NCBI GenBank assembly: GCA_024362935.1
Contig: JANCRA010000017.1
Coordinates: 2,046,001 to 2,110,000, forward strand
Source: Setophaga petechia
Lineage: Eukaryota > Chordata > Aves > Passeriformes > Parulidae
Direction of reading: 5' to 3'
Length of the DNA stretch: 64,000 nt
Below are positions 9,600 to 21,474 of the stretch, piece by piece. The notes under the pieces were generated by a model, which did not search any database, had not been told where the DNA came from, and was given only the letters and a program-made list of their open reading frames with translations. A program made the translations under genes and the position numbers. Position 1 is the first letter of the stretch; each line of letters starts with the position of its first letter.

Positions 9600-11280
9600 T
9601 GCTTGAACGTGCTGGTGCCTCCCTGGGCAGGGAACGGGGCAGGATGAGGTCTCAGCGGCGCCTCCCCGGTACCTGCGCAAGCAAACCGCCCCAGCGAAGC
9701 CCTGGGAGATACTCCCCACTGCTGTGCCGGAATTTCCACGCCTGGTTTTCCAAGATCCAGGTGTTTTGATTCTTTCCAGGTTCCCTGCCGTGGGTATGGG
9801 GGCAGAGGAGTCGCTCGCTGTCGCTGTCCTGGCAGCGAGGGGACGCGCTGGTGCCACCGCGGATTCCCGATTTCCGAGTGTTTTTCAGGAAAGGGGTGGG
9901 GGCGGCGCCTGGAACAGGCAGAGGAGCTGTCGGGGATCTGCTGCTTCCCAAAACCTCGGTGCAGCTCCCTCGGGAGATAAACAAGTTAGTCACTGGGTGA
10001 GCTCACGGCAAAGGCATCCCGGCCTCCATGAGAATTTGTCACAGGCCCTTCCCGGGGTGCGATCGTGTCCCGGTACCGGCTCCCGGGAGGAGGCAGCGGA
10101 TGCGATGAGCAGCCTCGTGCTCTTCGTGCTCGGGCAGTGCCTGTCGCCTGTCCCTCGGTCCTTCCTGGCAGGAAGCCCGGGCCCTGCTCCCTCCGTGCCC
10201 GGGCACAGCTCCCCGGACGAGCAGGGACTCACTGGGTGCCTGCGGGATCCAGGCGTGGTCCCGATGGAAGTGATGGATGCGAGCAAACAGGATTAAACCG
10301 TACCTGAGTTGAAGGGCTGGGCTGGGAGCTCTGGGCGCTCTGGGGAGGGGGGATCCCCCTTCCGTGGTGTCCCACTGGCTGCCCTTGGGATGGGCAGTGC
10401 AGCAGTGCTGGCATGGCCCGTGGGTTAAGCTCACAGGGTTGTTTCTCCTCGAGTGTGGAGCATGGGGGTCTCTGGAGCTCACTGGGATTTGTGGTCCCTC
10501 CTGTGCCCCACAGGGTCCCATGGGACAGGGACAGGCAATGCTGGGGTCCTCGTGGAGGAGGCACATGTGCCCCCAGGAGCCCAGCACTCTGGGATGCACC
10601 TGCTGCTGGCCTCACCACGTAGGAACGCATGTGCTGGGAAAGAAAGTGCCTGGGAACTTTCAGGGGATTTCCCAGGGAGAGCTGGGATCTGGGAATTTTC
10701 TGCCCTCCCCCTTGTCCCCTCCTTCCTCACTCAAACACTGCTCCCGAGGTCACAAACGGCTTTAAAAAAAGCAACGGCCCACACAATGCTCTTCCCTTCT
10801 CCAGAGGGTGCTGGTGACGAGATCCCGCATCCGGCAGGGGATACGGAATTAGCCCTCTGCCTGGGAAAGGCCCTGCCAGGCCCTGCCAGCTGGTCCCACA
10901 CCAAGGGGCTCCTGTGGCCACGCGCAGAGGAAAAAGACTCCGGATCCTACAGGTGCATCCTCCCCTGGGCCTGTTCTATGGAGTCGTGCAAGAAATCCGT
11001 CCCCCTTCCCCACCCCAGGATTTCTTGGAAGTGGCCTTGGAGGTGCTGATGTCAAGCAGAGCTTTGGATGACGCGCAGGGCACATGGAGGTTTCTCTCTG
11101 CATGTGGGGGATACTTCTGGACAAGGTTAGGACAGGGAATTCATGTTTTCCAGGAAATCTTGTGGCAATTTCCACAAAAGCAGCAGGAACTAAGGGTGGC
11201 TGAGCCAAGGAGATGTTCCTGGAAATAGGTTGTAGGGCAAAAGCTCTGAAAAATATCTCTGTGGGTGTTGGAACAGTTTA
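9600..11280. other. Unassigned intergenic sequence, partly CpG-rich
   Basis: Between the CpG island and the retroviral block lie about 1.7 kb with islands of raised CpG at 9640-10300. No known gene was recognised. One plus-strand frame contains an immunoglobulin-like signature, listed separately. The rest shows no repeat family. Confidence 0.5.
10805..11020 (+). pseudogene. Possible immunoglobulin-domain exon or exon relic
   Basis: An acceptor with a good pyrimidine tract (ctcttcccttctccag) at 10804 opens a plus-strand frame without stops to about 11049. It contains ELALC about 35 residues before KGLLWPRAEEKDSGSYRC, followed by further cysteines. The DSGxYxC motif with an upstream Cys and Trp is the signature of an Ig fold. 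The spacing looks like a short first domain of an IL-1-receptor-type protein. No clean donor or partner exons were found, so a relic, a chance frame or an undetected gene all remain possible. Confidence 0.25.
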
Positions 11281-11690
11281 ATGAATGACCCACCTCACTC
11301 TTGCCTGACATGAATGATCCAGAAAAACCCAACCCAACCAATCCAGTGGAAGTCAACATGAATGCCCCAACCCAACACGAATGCCCCAACCCAACATGAA
11401 TGCCCCAACCCAACATGAATGCCCCAACCCAGTGGGAATGACACAACCCGGCATGAATTACCCAACCCAAGATGAATGCCCCAACCCAACACAAATGGCC
11501 CAAACCAACATGAATATGCAATTTAATCCAACATGAAAAACCCACCTCAATCTAACCTGACAGGAATGACTCAACCTAACTGACCCAACGCAACCCAAAA
11601 TGAATGACCTACCCAGCACAATCCCATGCAAAAGATCATTGTCACCCAGCATGAATGGCAGACCTTGACCTAATCCAACCCAACCCAACA
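11280..11690 (+). repeat. Degenerate 19-bp minisatellite
   Basis: The core unit catgaatgccccaacccaa recurs cleanly at 11355-11440 and in diverged form (aacccaa / atgaatga variants) across about 400 bp. Its translation on the minus strand gives the Gly-His-Ser-Cys-Trp-Val-Gly repeats that make apparent reading frames. It directly abuts retroviral LTR-like sequence on the right. Confidence 0.85.
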
Positions 11691-12058
11691 TGGTGGTGCA
11701 TAGACTGGAGCTCCAGGTGGCTGGTCCTGACCTGCCTTTGCTGTTAGAATGAAATAGAAGCCAGTGGTGCACTGTTGAGGTGGCAATTGGTACTTGTTGC
11801 TCTTCCACTTTCAGGAGTCCTACTGCAGATGGAGACTTTCTGACCTGGTCATCTCTTCAGAGCAGCAAGAGGTTTTATTGTTTAATATTCAGGGGTTTTT
11901 TTTGTGCGGGTAATGCTTTGCCTGTCAAATAAACAGGTTTTTTCCAGTTTTCTCCAAGGAAATATTTTCCTGACCAGCTGGGGGAGGGGCTGCTTGAATC
12001 TGCTTTGTAGGGGAACCCCTTTGGAGGTTTTCTCCCAAATTTGCCCTAAACAAGGACA
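11690..12058 (-). mobile_element. LTR-retrotransposon LTR fragment (minus strand)
   Basis: Read on the minus strand, the element begins at 12058 with TGTCCTTGTTTAGGG, a typical LTR 5' end. It continues through a caaatttgggagaaaacctc block and an aataaaacctcttgctgc poly(A) signal at about 11875. No matching AGGACA end is seen on the left, so the 3' side is truncated or rearranged. Its right edge interrupts retroviral pol sequence, showing a later insertion. Confidence 0.7.
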
Positions 12059-12069
12059 GCTATCTAGAA

Positions 12070-14160
12070 GAGCAAAGTCAAGGGACCTGCCAGAGAGATC
12101 CAGTTCCTGGGGGTAAATTGGGAAGACAGATGGAGTCAGATTCCCACTGAGGTCATCAACAAGTTCACAGCAATGTCTCCGCCAACCAGCAATAAGGAGA
12201 CACAAGCTTTCCTAGGCACCATAGGTTTTTGGAGAATGGACATTCCTGAGTACAGCCAAATTGTAAGCCCTCTCTACCTGGTCACGTGCAAGAACAATTT
12301 CCACTGGGGCCCTGAGAAGCAACAAGCCTTTGGCCAGATCAAGCAGGAGATCACTCATGCAGTAGCCCTTGGCCCAGTCAGGACAGGACCAGAGGTGAAG
12401 AACGTGCTCTACTCTGCAGCTGGGAGCCATGGTCGGTCCTGGAGCCTTTGGCAGAAGGTGCCTGCAAACACTCGAGGCCGACCACTGGGATTGTGGTACT
12501 GAACTTACAGAGGGTCCGAAGCCAACTACACTCCCACAGTGAAAGAGAGATTTCTTAATCTTGGCTGCCTATGAAGGAGTTCAAACCACCTTGGAGGTGA
12601 CTGGCATGGAAGCACAACTCCTCCTGGGACTCCGACTACTGGTGCTGGGGTGGATGTTCAAAGGAAAGGTTCCCACCACCCACCACGCCACCGACGCCAC
12701 ATGGAGCAAATTGATTGCCATCATCCCGCAGCACATCCCTATTGGAAACTCAAATTGCCCTGGAATTTTGGAGATAATTGCTAACTGGCCGGAAAGTGAA
12801 AACTTTGGTCTCACTGATGAAGAGGAGTGGGAACAAGGGATGAAGTCTTGAGAAGCTCCACCATACAACCATCTATCAGCAGAGGAAACACACTGTGCTC
12901 TTTTCACTGACAGTTCCTGTTGCATTGTAGGGATTACCTGGAAGTAGAAAGCAGCCGTATGGAACCCCACACGACAGGTTGCTCAAGCTAATGAAGGAGG
13001 AAGTGGACCAAGTCAACTTGTTGAACTCAAGGGCATTCAGCTGGCCCTGGACATTGCTGAAAGAGAGAAGTGGCCAAAGCTCTACCTCTACACTGATTCA
13101 TGGATGGTGGCCAATGCTCTGCAGGGATGGCTGGAGAGGTGGAAAGAGGCCAGCTGGCACCGTAGGGGAAAAACCAATCTGGGCTGCTGATGAGTGGAAA
13201 GACATTGCTACCAGGGTAGGGAGGCTACCTGTGAAAGTCCATCACGTAGATGCCCATGTCCCCAAGAGTAGAGGTAATGAGGAGCACCAAAACAATGAGC
13301 AGGTAGATCAGGCAGCAAAGATAGGGGTGTCCAAGATAGACCTAGATTGTGAACACAAGAGAGAGTTATTCCTAGCTCGATGGGCCCATGATGCCTCAGG
13401 CCATCAGGGCGGAGATGCCACCTGTAAGTGGGCATGAGACTGAGGGGTGGATCTAACCATGGACAGTATTTCTCAGGTCATCCATGACTGTGAGACGTGT
13501 GCTGCCATCAAGCAGGCCCAGCGAGTGAAGCCCCTGTGGTACGGTGGGCGGTGGTCCAAGTACAAGTATGGGGAGGCATGGCAGATTGACTCCATCACCC
13601 TGCCCCAGACACGCCAGGGCAAGCACTACGTGCTCACAATGGTGGAAGCCACCATGGTGGTTGGAGGCATGGTACCCCCAAGAAAATTGAGTCCAACAAC
13701 AGGACTCATTTCAAGAATAGCCTTATCAACACCTGGGCTAGAAAACATGGCATTGAGTGGGTGTACCGTATTCCTTATCATGCACCAGTGGCAGGGAAGG
13801 TTGAATGGTCAATGGCCTGCTTAAGGTGCATTGGACCTTGAAGGCACTGGGTGGGAGGACTTTCAAGAACTGGGAGATTAATTTAGCAAAGGCCACATGG
13901 TGAGTGAACATCTGAGGTTCCACAAATTCAGCAGGTCCTGCCTGGTCTAAGCTGTTGTGAACAACAGATAGAGGTAAGGCTCCCGTGGTACACATGAGTG
14001 ATATGCTGGGAAAAACTGTTTGGGTTAATTCTACCTCCAGCAAAGACAATCCCATCCATAGGGTTGTTTTTACTCAGGGACCAAGGTGCACCTGGTGGGT
14101 GATGCAAAAATGGAGAGACCCAATGTATACTGCAAAGAGATCTTGTTTTAGGGTGAACTC
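12070..14160 (+). pseudogene. Endogenous retrovirus pol remnant (RT end, RNase H, integrase)
   Basis: The plus strand holds a decayed pol segment of an avian class III (ERV-L-like) retrovirus. The end of reverse transcriptase with its connection region lies at about 12075-12500, an RNase H-like segment at about 12890-13440, and integrase at about 13380-13860, including the HHCC-type zinc region near 13380-13510 and core sequences near 13570-13700. Frames are broken repeatedly by stops and frameshifts (for example near 12500, 12850 and 13435), and gag, protease and most of the reverse transcriptase are absent. It cannot produce a working polyprotein. It is an old genomic fossil, cut on the left by the LTR ending at 12058. 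Confidence 0.85.
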
Positions 14161-14164
14161 TTCA

Positions 14165-14862
14165 TGACACTGGGCCTGTATCCATATATGTCTTAGGCTG
14201 CAAGATGTGATTGGGTGTGTATTCTATTTGCCATCTGCTATTGGGCAGTTTTCTTTATTGCTCCCACAGCCAATCCTCCCTCCAGGAGATCTCTGCTGTC
14301 CATGGCCACTGAGTGTCCCTGCAGGGCTGATCCAATTCCATCATCCCATGGGGAGATGCTGTGCCCAGGGCAGGAGCCAAGCATTCCTACCTGGATCCAA
14401 TCTGAGCCTGGCACAGCACAGCAGCCTTTGCCCCCTGCATTGCCAGAGGAGCAGCTTTCTGCTGCCCTGCATTGCCAGAGGGAGCCCAGGCCCATCTGCA
14501 GCAGCCCTGGAGCTGCAGAGGAAAACTCCCCCCTTGCGCAGGATCCCTGCTCCAGCAGAACCACAGCTGGCACTGCAGGAGGGCTGAGCCCCCCTGGGAT
14601 GGGGCTGGGACACCACCCTGGCACACAGGGGACAGGGCATGGGCTGACTCTGGCAGTGGGTTGGTTTTTTTTGTTTGTACTATTGCATTTGTAGTTTTTG
14701 TTTTCCTAATAAAGAACTGTTATTCCTATTCCCATATCTGTACCTGAGAGCCCCTTAATTTCAAAATTATAATAATTTGGAGGGAAGGGGTTTACATTTT
14801 CCATTTCAGGGGATCTCCTACCTTCCTTAAGCAGATACCTGTCTTATCAAACCAAAAATGGA
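14165..14862 (+). mobile_element. Probable 3' LTR of the ERV-L-like element
   Basis: Directly after the pol remnant comes a block with a poly(A) signal (cctaataaagaactg, AATAAA near 14708) and a U5-like tail (aaaattataataatttgg) ending near tcttatcaaacc. The 5' boundary is not sharp, so the start is approximate. No 5' LTR partner was found. Confidence 0.6.
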
Positions 14863-14985
14863 CATCCAGTCTGCTCCAGAACTGAGGTAAAGTTGAACTT
14901 CTGAACTGTTACTAAATTTATGCAGTTATTTTGCCACATAGATCCCAGAGTCCCCAATGTGCAGGAAAGTTCAAACTCAGGGCTT
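14863..14985. other. Spacer between LTR elements
   Basis: About 120 bp of unassigned sequence separates the plus-strand LTR from the minus-strand LTR-like block that follows. Confidence 0.5.
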
Positions 14986-16060
14986 ATTCTTTTTGTTTTT
15001 TCTTTTTAAAATTTTTTTAAGGATATAAAGAAAACTTTATTAACAGAATTAAAAGAAAAATAATTAGAAATCAGAATAAATCTTCAGAACACTTCTTATC
15101 CATCCAACTTTCCTTCCTTTTTCCCACTGACAATGTAAAGAGATAAATTTGGTATATTCAGTCAGGTTACCACCTTTAAAATAATCTTTCTTCAGTCCAC
15201 TTAGGGTGAGGAGTCTCTCCTGCCATACCATAGACACTTTTCTGCAAGAAACAGTTCTCTCATGGTTTTAATTTTCACAAATAGCACCTGCCCAGAAATC
15301 TGCAATCGTGAAGTCCTCCCATGGTCTTGGTAGTTTTCCCACAACTACCACCAAGGGTAATTTCATCTTATTGGGGTTCAATTTTAAGGATGAGCTGTTC
15401 TAGTATAGAAACAAAGTTTCTCTTCTTTTGTCTTTGGGAACAGAGGTTTTCTTTTTCCACTCCTGGGGCAAGGTTTTTCGTCTTTCTCATTTCTCTCTGT
15501 TCAAGCTTCTCATTGGATCACAACTACTTCAGCATCTACTTGCTTCAACACGGGTGCGTCTGCTCACAGTGCTGGTGAGAACGCTACATCCCCTCGGCGC
15601 ATTCCATGAGTTACAAGGAAAACAAGAGTCTGATGTATCAATTATAGCTTCACCATTGCCTTACAAGAGAATTTCAGCCCAAGACTAAGGCATCTCCTCA
15701 TTCTCCTCCCATCTGGGATTTGACTCCTTCTATACTGACCTTGGTGTCTCCATGTTGTTTTCTTTACAGGTCTTCACCCTTTCTTTTCCTCTTACTTGAG
15801 TGAGGATTGATGTCTGTAAGTTTCATCTGTGCACTGAAAGAGTTGATATCTCACCTGGGCTGCGGATGGCCGTTTGATCTCTGCTGGGATGGTACTGGAG
15901 CTGCTTGTGTTGTTGATTTCAGCTCCTGCTGAGCTGAGGGGGTGCCTGAGCCAGGCTCCCAATGGCAGCAGGAACAGCCAGGATTTCAGCAGCCTACCCA
16001 CAGCTCAGCGGCAGCATGCCACGGGTCGACAGCTTCCCCTCTCCCTGTCCAGTGGCTGTG
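14986..16060 (-). mobile_element. LTR-retrotransposon remnant, minus strand (first of two)
   Basis: Plus-strand reading shows aaaactttattaacag at 15031-15046, which is AATAAA on the minus strand (15041-15036). Long AT-rich, stop-containing sequence follows, resembling songbird LTR elements by recall. No gag, pol or env frame survives. The right boundary is uncertain. Confidence 0.6.
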
Positions 16061-17355
16061 GGTGTGAAATAAATAGGGCAGGAGATCTTTCTCGTTTTTA
16101 ATGCCTTTATTAAAAATCAGCTGGGGTGGGGAGAACCGATGGGTGGCGCACACGCTGCCGCTGCTCCCAGAAGTGGCACGGAGGAGGAGGAAGAGTGCAG
16201 CTGTGTCTGCTGGTCTGTGGGCAGAGCTGGGGCTTCCGTCCTCACGAGAGCATCAGGAGATTCCCGGTTTTTTAGTTTGACATTCAAAGTCCTCTTTCTA
16301 GCTGACACCTTCTAGGTTAGGGTGAGAGGTAAAAAGGGTCTTAGCGGACACTGGATTCTGTTCCTCATGTCTAGGCATCACTTTGATCTCTTTATTCCAT
16401 GGTGGCTCATTGTTTTAGGGGTTTTTCCTGCTAGATTTGGTGAGCGGTCTCCCTCATTTTCCCTCATTTGCCAGCCTCGATGTCACCTCCTTCTCACAGT
16501 CCCGGGCGCCACCTTCCAGGAAGCAGCAGGGGGATGCTTGACAAAGGGGGATTTCCAACCATCAAGAACAGGTAATTAAAGGAAAACTATTAACAACAGA
16601 GGATTATAACATGAAATTATTAACAACAAATAATTAGAACTCCAACTTGGGAGCAATTGGTTTAACTTGTGAACTCTGCAACCTTTTAAAAAAAATGGAC
16701 AACTTTTCCACTCATAACAGGTGGAACTCAGCTGCCGCAGAATCTCAGCCAAGCTGTGCTGGGGGCTGGCCTGGCCGCATGGTGGAATGAACCCTGCATG
16801 GCCAGCGCTGCAGCAGAGCAGGGCCCAGCTCAGCCAGCATTGCAGCAGAGCAGGGCCCAGCCCAGCCCAGCCAGTGCTGCAGCAGAGCAGGGCCCAGCCT
16901 GGCCAGGCCAGCACTGCAGCAGAGCAGGGCCCAGCCTGGCCAGGCCAGCACTGCAGCAGAGCAGGGCCCAGCCCAGCCCAGCCAGTGCTGCAGCAGAGCA
17001 GGGCCCAGCCCAGCCAGGCCAGCACTGCAGCAGAGCAGGGCCCAGCTCAGCCCGGCCTGGCCCCATCAGGCTGCACAGCAGAGTGGGGCTCAGCCCTGCT
17101 AGTGTCCAGTTACCTGTTCAAAGGCCAGAAACAAGAGAGTTTTTCCCGGGGTTTGTTCGTTTTTAAATGTGATTTCACAGAGGCTTGTCCAGCTTTCTTA
17201 AGTGGTTTAACAAGGTGTCAATATTCAAAAGTAGCCAGCTGATTGGTTCCGCTGGGCCCGGAGGAAGCTGTTGGCAGTCCTGACAGAGTCATTTCCATAA
17301 CTGATGCATTTTCTCTTCAACTAAAAACCAAGCTATGTTAAACCATGAGATCCAT
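16061..17355 (-). mobile_element. LTR-retrotransposon remnant, minus strand, with internal VNTR
   Basis: A second minus-strand poly(A) signal (TTTATT at 16106-16111) opens a block that includes the GC-rich tandem repeat at 16806-17066. By recall this looks like a songbird ERVK-type LTR, which often carries GC-rich tandem repeats. Coding capacity is absent. Confidence 0.55.
16806..17066 (+). repeat. 31-39-bp GC-rich minisatellite (7 copies)
   Basis: The core gcagcagagcagggcccag occurs seven times, each followed by a variable cagccc/ccaggcc spacer. Two spacer types alternate (cagcccagccagtgct and ctggccaggccagcact), suggesting higher-order duplication. Confidence 0.95.
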
Positions 17356-17440
17356 CCCAACATGGTGGTGCATGGACTGGAGCTCCAGATGGCTGGCCCT
17401 GACCTACATTTGCTGTGGGAATGAAACAGAAAGAGGAAAA
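17356..17440 (-). repeat. Direct-repeat copy of the 11690 retroviral segment
   Basis: About 75 bp beginning cccaacatggtggtgcat match 11686-11765 in the same orientation with few differences. The two copies bracket the 5.6-kb retroviral block. Confidence 0.85.
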
Positions 17441-19300
17441 CAACCTCTCCTACGCAGAGTTCCCCTCCAAACTGGCTGTGAGTTCCTGGTGAGCCATGGC
17501 TGTGCGCTGGGGAATTGGGAGTCCATGGGGAACTTCTGATGGTCCAAGGGCTGGCTGAACCAAGGAACTCCTGCTGGTCGCTTGGGCACAGTGATGGGCT
17601 GCACTTGATGGGGCCACTTGGGGCATCCCTGGCTTTGCTGCTCCAGCATTGCTTCTCCCCAAGGCCAAGCTCCCGCTCCCAGGAATGCATCATGTCACCA
17701 TGGAAACACAAATGCTTATTTATTTGACTTGTTTTGGTCTTTTTAAATTTAATTGAATTCCCCATCTCTCTCTGTTTTTTTTGTTTGGGCTTCTTTTTTT
17801 TTCATTATTCGAAGGAAGGAAGGAAGCCCAAACTCGGATGTTTGTTTGTTCTGTCCTGGCTGATATTCCCTTGGTTGCTCCAGTGGCTGATAAACTGGCA
17901 GGGAAGTGGAGTGTGGAGCACGGCAGAGCCTGGGAAAGGCCAGGACCCCACTTCCCCTGGCCTTACGTCACGTTTTCTCTCCTGTTATCTTGGCCTGGGG
18001 GACGCCTGTGCCAGCTGCCTCTGCTCCCTCTGCTCTTGCCTTTGTCACCAGCTCAGGGGGACTGTGCTTGGTGGGACACCCACAAGGAGAACGTCTCCTT
18101 GCCACTCAGATTCCCTCTGCCTGCCCTGGTGCCACCTCCAAACTCCTGGCCCAGGGCGCAGCTGGGACCCACGGTTCATCCTGCCTGTGGGGCCATGAAG
18201 AGGGAGAACCTGCATGGATCAGAGCTCAGCCGTGGGCTGTGCTCCTCTCATGGAACTTCCCCTTCTCCATCCAGGCAGGTTCCAGCTGTGATGGGCCTAC
18301 CCAGTGATGTCTGAGGCTGTCACAGACCTCAGGCAGGGGAGGAGGGGGTGCCCACTGCTCTGAGCAACATCAGGAATTTATCCCATGGCTCCTGCAATGA
18401 GCCACTAGCTTGGAAAGTCTCTCCTTTCTCCAATCTGGAAGATGTCCCAGAAGAGAGAAATATTTATGGGGTGTGGGGTATGCGCCCTGGGTGGGGGAGC
18501 TGGGAGCTTTGTGTTCCCCGCTTCCTGACGGGGGACAGGGATGTGGTTCAAGGCAAGGGTCGATGGGATCAGCTTGGGAATCTTCTGAGGCTCCTCTGGG
18601 AAGAGCATCTTCCCTGGGATATTCAGTGACTCCAGGGGATGTGAGACCCCCTGATTCTCCAGCATCCCTGGGTTGGGAGGAACGTTTAAGTGGGCTCAGG
18701 AGATGAGTCCTTGGGAGATTTCCGGGGTAAATGAGGATGAAGGAGGTACCAGAGGGGAGGCGTGGTAGGAAATGCTGGAGCAGGAAAGTAATAGGACTGT
18801 CTGTCCATTGGAATGGAGCCTTTTACTCTCCATGGTCTTTGCAGCAGTGAGGGGCCCTGGGGACCCACTTCAGGTGTCCCCTCTTTAGGGGAGGACAGGA
18901 GGGAATGGGTGTCCCCCTCACCCCTCAGCTGATGGCCCTTGGGCAGGAGACTCCAACTTCTCCCAGCCAAGACAAACGTGAATGGCTCCCAAACCTCCTC
19001 TCACATCCCAGCAATGCTTTTATCTCCTGCTACAGACCAGTTTTTTCCGGGGATTGCAGCAAATTCCCTCACCTCTTTCAGCATCTCAGTTCTTTGGGAA
19101 AGGGAATTGCTTCAGTGATCTGGAGCACAAGCGTGGGCAGCTGGGTCTGGTGAGGGGAGTGCAGGTGGCTGAGGAGGAAGATGTCTCCATGCCCATCCTT
19201 CTGCATGAGGTCACTGTCCCTTTCCATGATCCCAGCAACCACCTGGGGGGCTCGCAGCTCTGGCTCCCTTCTCCCAACCCCATGTGCTTGACAGCCCTGG
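17441..19300. other. Intergenic sequence
   Basis: No gene or clear transposon is seen. A short ggaaggaagg tract lies near 17813. Composition is moderately GC-rich with many chance reading frames. Confidence 0.7.
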
Positions 19301-19309
19301 GGAGGAGGG

Positions 19310-19412
19310 TGGTGGGCACTGGTGGGGACTGGTGGGCACTGGTGGGCACTGGTGAGTTCTGGTGGGCACTGGTGGGCTCTGGTGGGGACTGGTGGGCACT
19401 GGTGGATTTTCT
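19310..19412 (+). repeat. 10-bp tandem repeat (ctggtgggca)n
   Basis: About ten units of ctggtgggca/ctggtgggga with one ctggtgagtt variant. The array is G-rich on the plus strand. Confidence 0.92.
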
Positions 19413-19509
19413 GGGGATGAGCAGGGATGCTCCAGAGGGTCTTGGAGCTCTGTGCGGGGCCAGGTGCTCCCCAGCCCCTGCCCTGGCTCTCTGCCCGCTG
19501 GCCCAGGAT

Positions 19510-19660
19510 CTGTTCCAGAGGATAAAATATGGCCTCGGTGTTGCTAATTGGAGCTCTTTCCCCGCATTTCCTCCTCTCCCTCCCCGGCCCGGCTCCACAG
19601 GGTCAATCAGCGATCCGCATTAGGCAGGGTCTCTGTGGATTCCATTGGCTCCGGCAGCAG
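19510..19660. promoter_or_regulatory. Candidate conserved non-coding element
   Basis: This low-repeat block carries gataaaatatggcc, a homeodomain-type gctaattgg site and gtcaatcagcgatc. It contrasts with the degenerate GC-rich flanks. No conservation data are available here. Confidence 0.35.
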
Positions 19661-20929
19661 CCGGGGCTCTCCGGGGCGGGAGGAGGGGGCTGCATCCTCA
19701 GGGGCAATCCTCCAGACCCCCAGGTGGGAGACAAATGCTTCAGGGTCTTCTCCATCCAAACCTTCTCCCACCACGTGGTCCTGCTGCCTTTCCTCATGTC
19801 CCTGGGGTCCCCCTGCACCTTCTCCATCTCCCCCCCGCCTCAGCCCCTCTCTCTCCCCCGTCCCCTCCCCTCGGGCTGGCCACCGGCAGACAGCCGCTAT
19901 CGATTTTCCTGGGTCAGCAAAACCCAGCCGTGGGGGGAGCCGGGCAGTGGTGACACAAGGATGGCATGCTGGCACTCCAAGGGTCCTGAGGGAGCTGTCA
20001 GGAGAGCTGTCCCCATCCCCAGGTCCTCACCAGCACTGCATCCTGTTTCTGTGAGACACAGGCGGCTCTTCCCTGCCTGTGCCCCGGGCAGCCCTGGCTG
20101 ATGAGATCCAGGGGTGGGGAATGCAGCTCCTGCATAGGATTGCTCTGGAAGCTGGGGAGCAGGAAACCTTCAGCCTTGCTTTGAGCATGAAGAGTCCTTT
20201 CCTTCCTTCAAATTGACCCCGGTGGGTCAAGACGTGGTGTCCCCAAGGAGCCTCTGATTTTCTCAAGCCTTTTCCTAGCTGAAATCCCACTGTCCCCCCA
20301 AATTGTCTGGGATACCAGCAGTGGGAGAGGAGCTGCATCCAACACTGATACTGGATCTTCGCCCTCTTTCCAGCCTCCTAGAATGATTCCTGGTGAAGAT
20401 GCTTTGGATCATGGTGCCTTGGGAAGCAGGGGCAGCTGGGGGGACGCTGATGTCACCCCTCCATCTCTAACAGACCCCTGATGCCTGTCTTGGAAGATGC
20501 TTTTCCTGGGAAGCATGAGCTGGATGTGTGAGACCCTGGAGCATGGGATCGCCATGTCTTGACTCTCCCTTCTCCTCCAGAGCCAGCTGGACGCAACAGG
20601 GAATCCTCTGCCCCTCTGTAGAGAGGAGCAGATCCCTCCCTCTGCCCTGGCTGGAGACCCTCACCCTCCAAGGCATTGGCAGCCCCTCAGGGAGCTCCTT
20701 CCATGCTTCAGGCATCTTCATGCAATGAGTGAAAATTCCTGGGGGATTTGGGGGCTTCCAGGCACCCAGGTGGAGGTGGGAGATGTTGGGGAACAGAGAG
20801 GGATGAGGTGTCAGGGTGTCCTGGCCATGGGGCAGCGTCTCTGTGTCAGCAGAGGAAACGGTAAGCAGGGGACGGAAGGTCAGAAAAGTTTTTGCCTGGC
20901 CCAAAAGCCTGAGGCAGGAGGGTCCGAGA
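19661..20929. other. Intergenic sequence
   Basis: Pyrimidine-rich patches (19830-19880) and unremarkable sequence; no gene, RNA or transposon recognised. Confidence 0.7.
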
Positions 20930-21195
20930 TAACCACGGTTATTTAATTTATTTTTTCTAAATAAAAAAAAGGAAGGAAGTTAATAAATAATGTAAAGTGG
21001 AGAATGCATTAATGAAAGGGAGAGCGAGGCAGAGAGAGGGAGAGAGAGGAAGGGACAGGGCAGAGTGAGAGCTCAGGGAGTGGTGGGGAGATATTCCTGC
21101 TGGTATCGATTGGATATGATTACATTAGAGCTATCAAATATTCATACTACATTCCACAAGAGGTCATTGTGTGTGTTTTTCCAATTTAGCTCTGC
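20930..21195. promoter_or_regulatory. Candidate enhancer, AT-rich with TEAD-type site
   Basis: The left part (20935-21020) is AT-rich (ttatttaatttattttttc, ttaataaataatg), followed by a GA-rich stretch. The right part (21100-21190) holds atcgattgg, gattacatta, atattcat and the TEAD motif acattcca. It has no stop-poor frame and no repeat similarity. Confidence 0.45.
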
Positions 21196-21474
21196 CTTGG
21201 TGCAGGCAGCAGGCTCCGGGTGGGAAGAGGCTGCGAGCACAGCTCCAGCCCCTGGGCCTGGGGCTGGCACTGCTGTGGCCACAGAGATGTCACCCACTGG
21301 AGGGACAGGGGGCTGGGCTGGCTGGGGAGCGTGCCCTGAGGGGGCTGCTGACCCTGAGGGTCCTTCACAAAGCCCCTGAGGACCGTAGATCGTGTGTGGA
21401 TACAGAAACGGGGACAGGCGTGTCCCAGCTCTGGCACCTCGCTCCTCCTTGGCAGCCACTTCTGCTCCCTCCCA

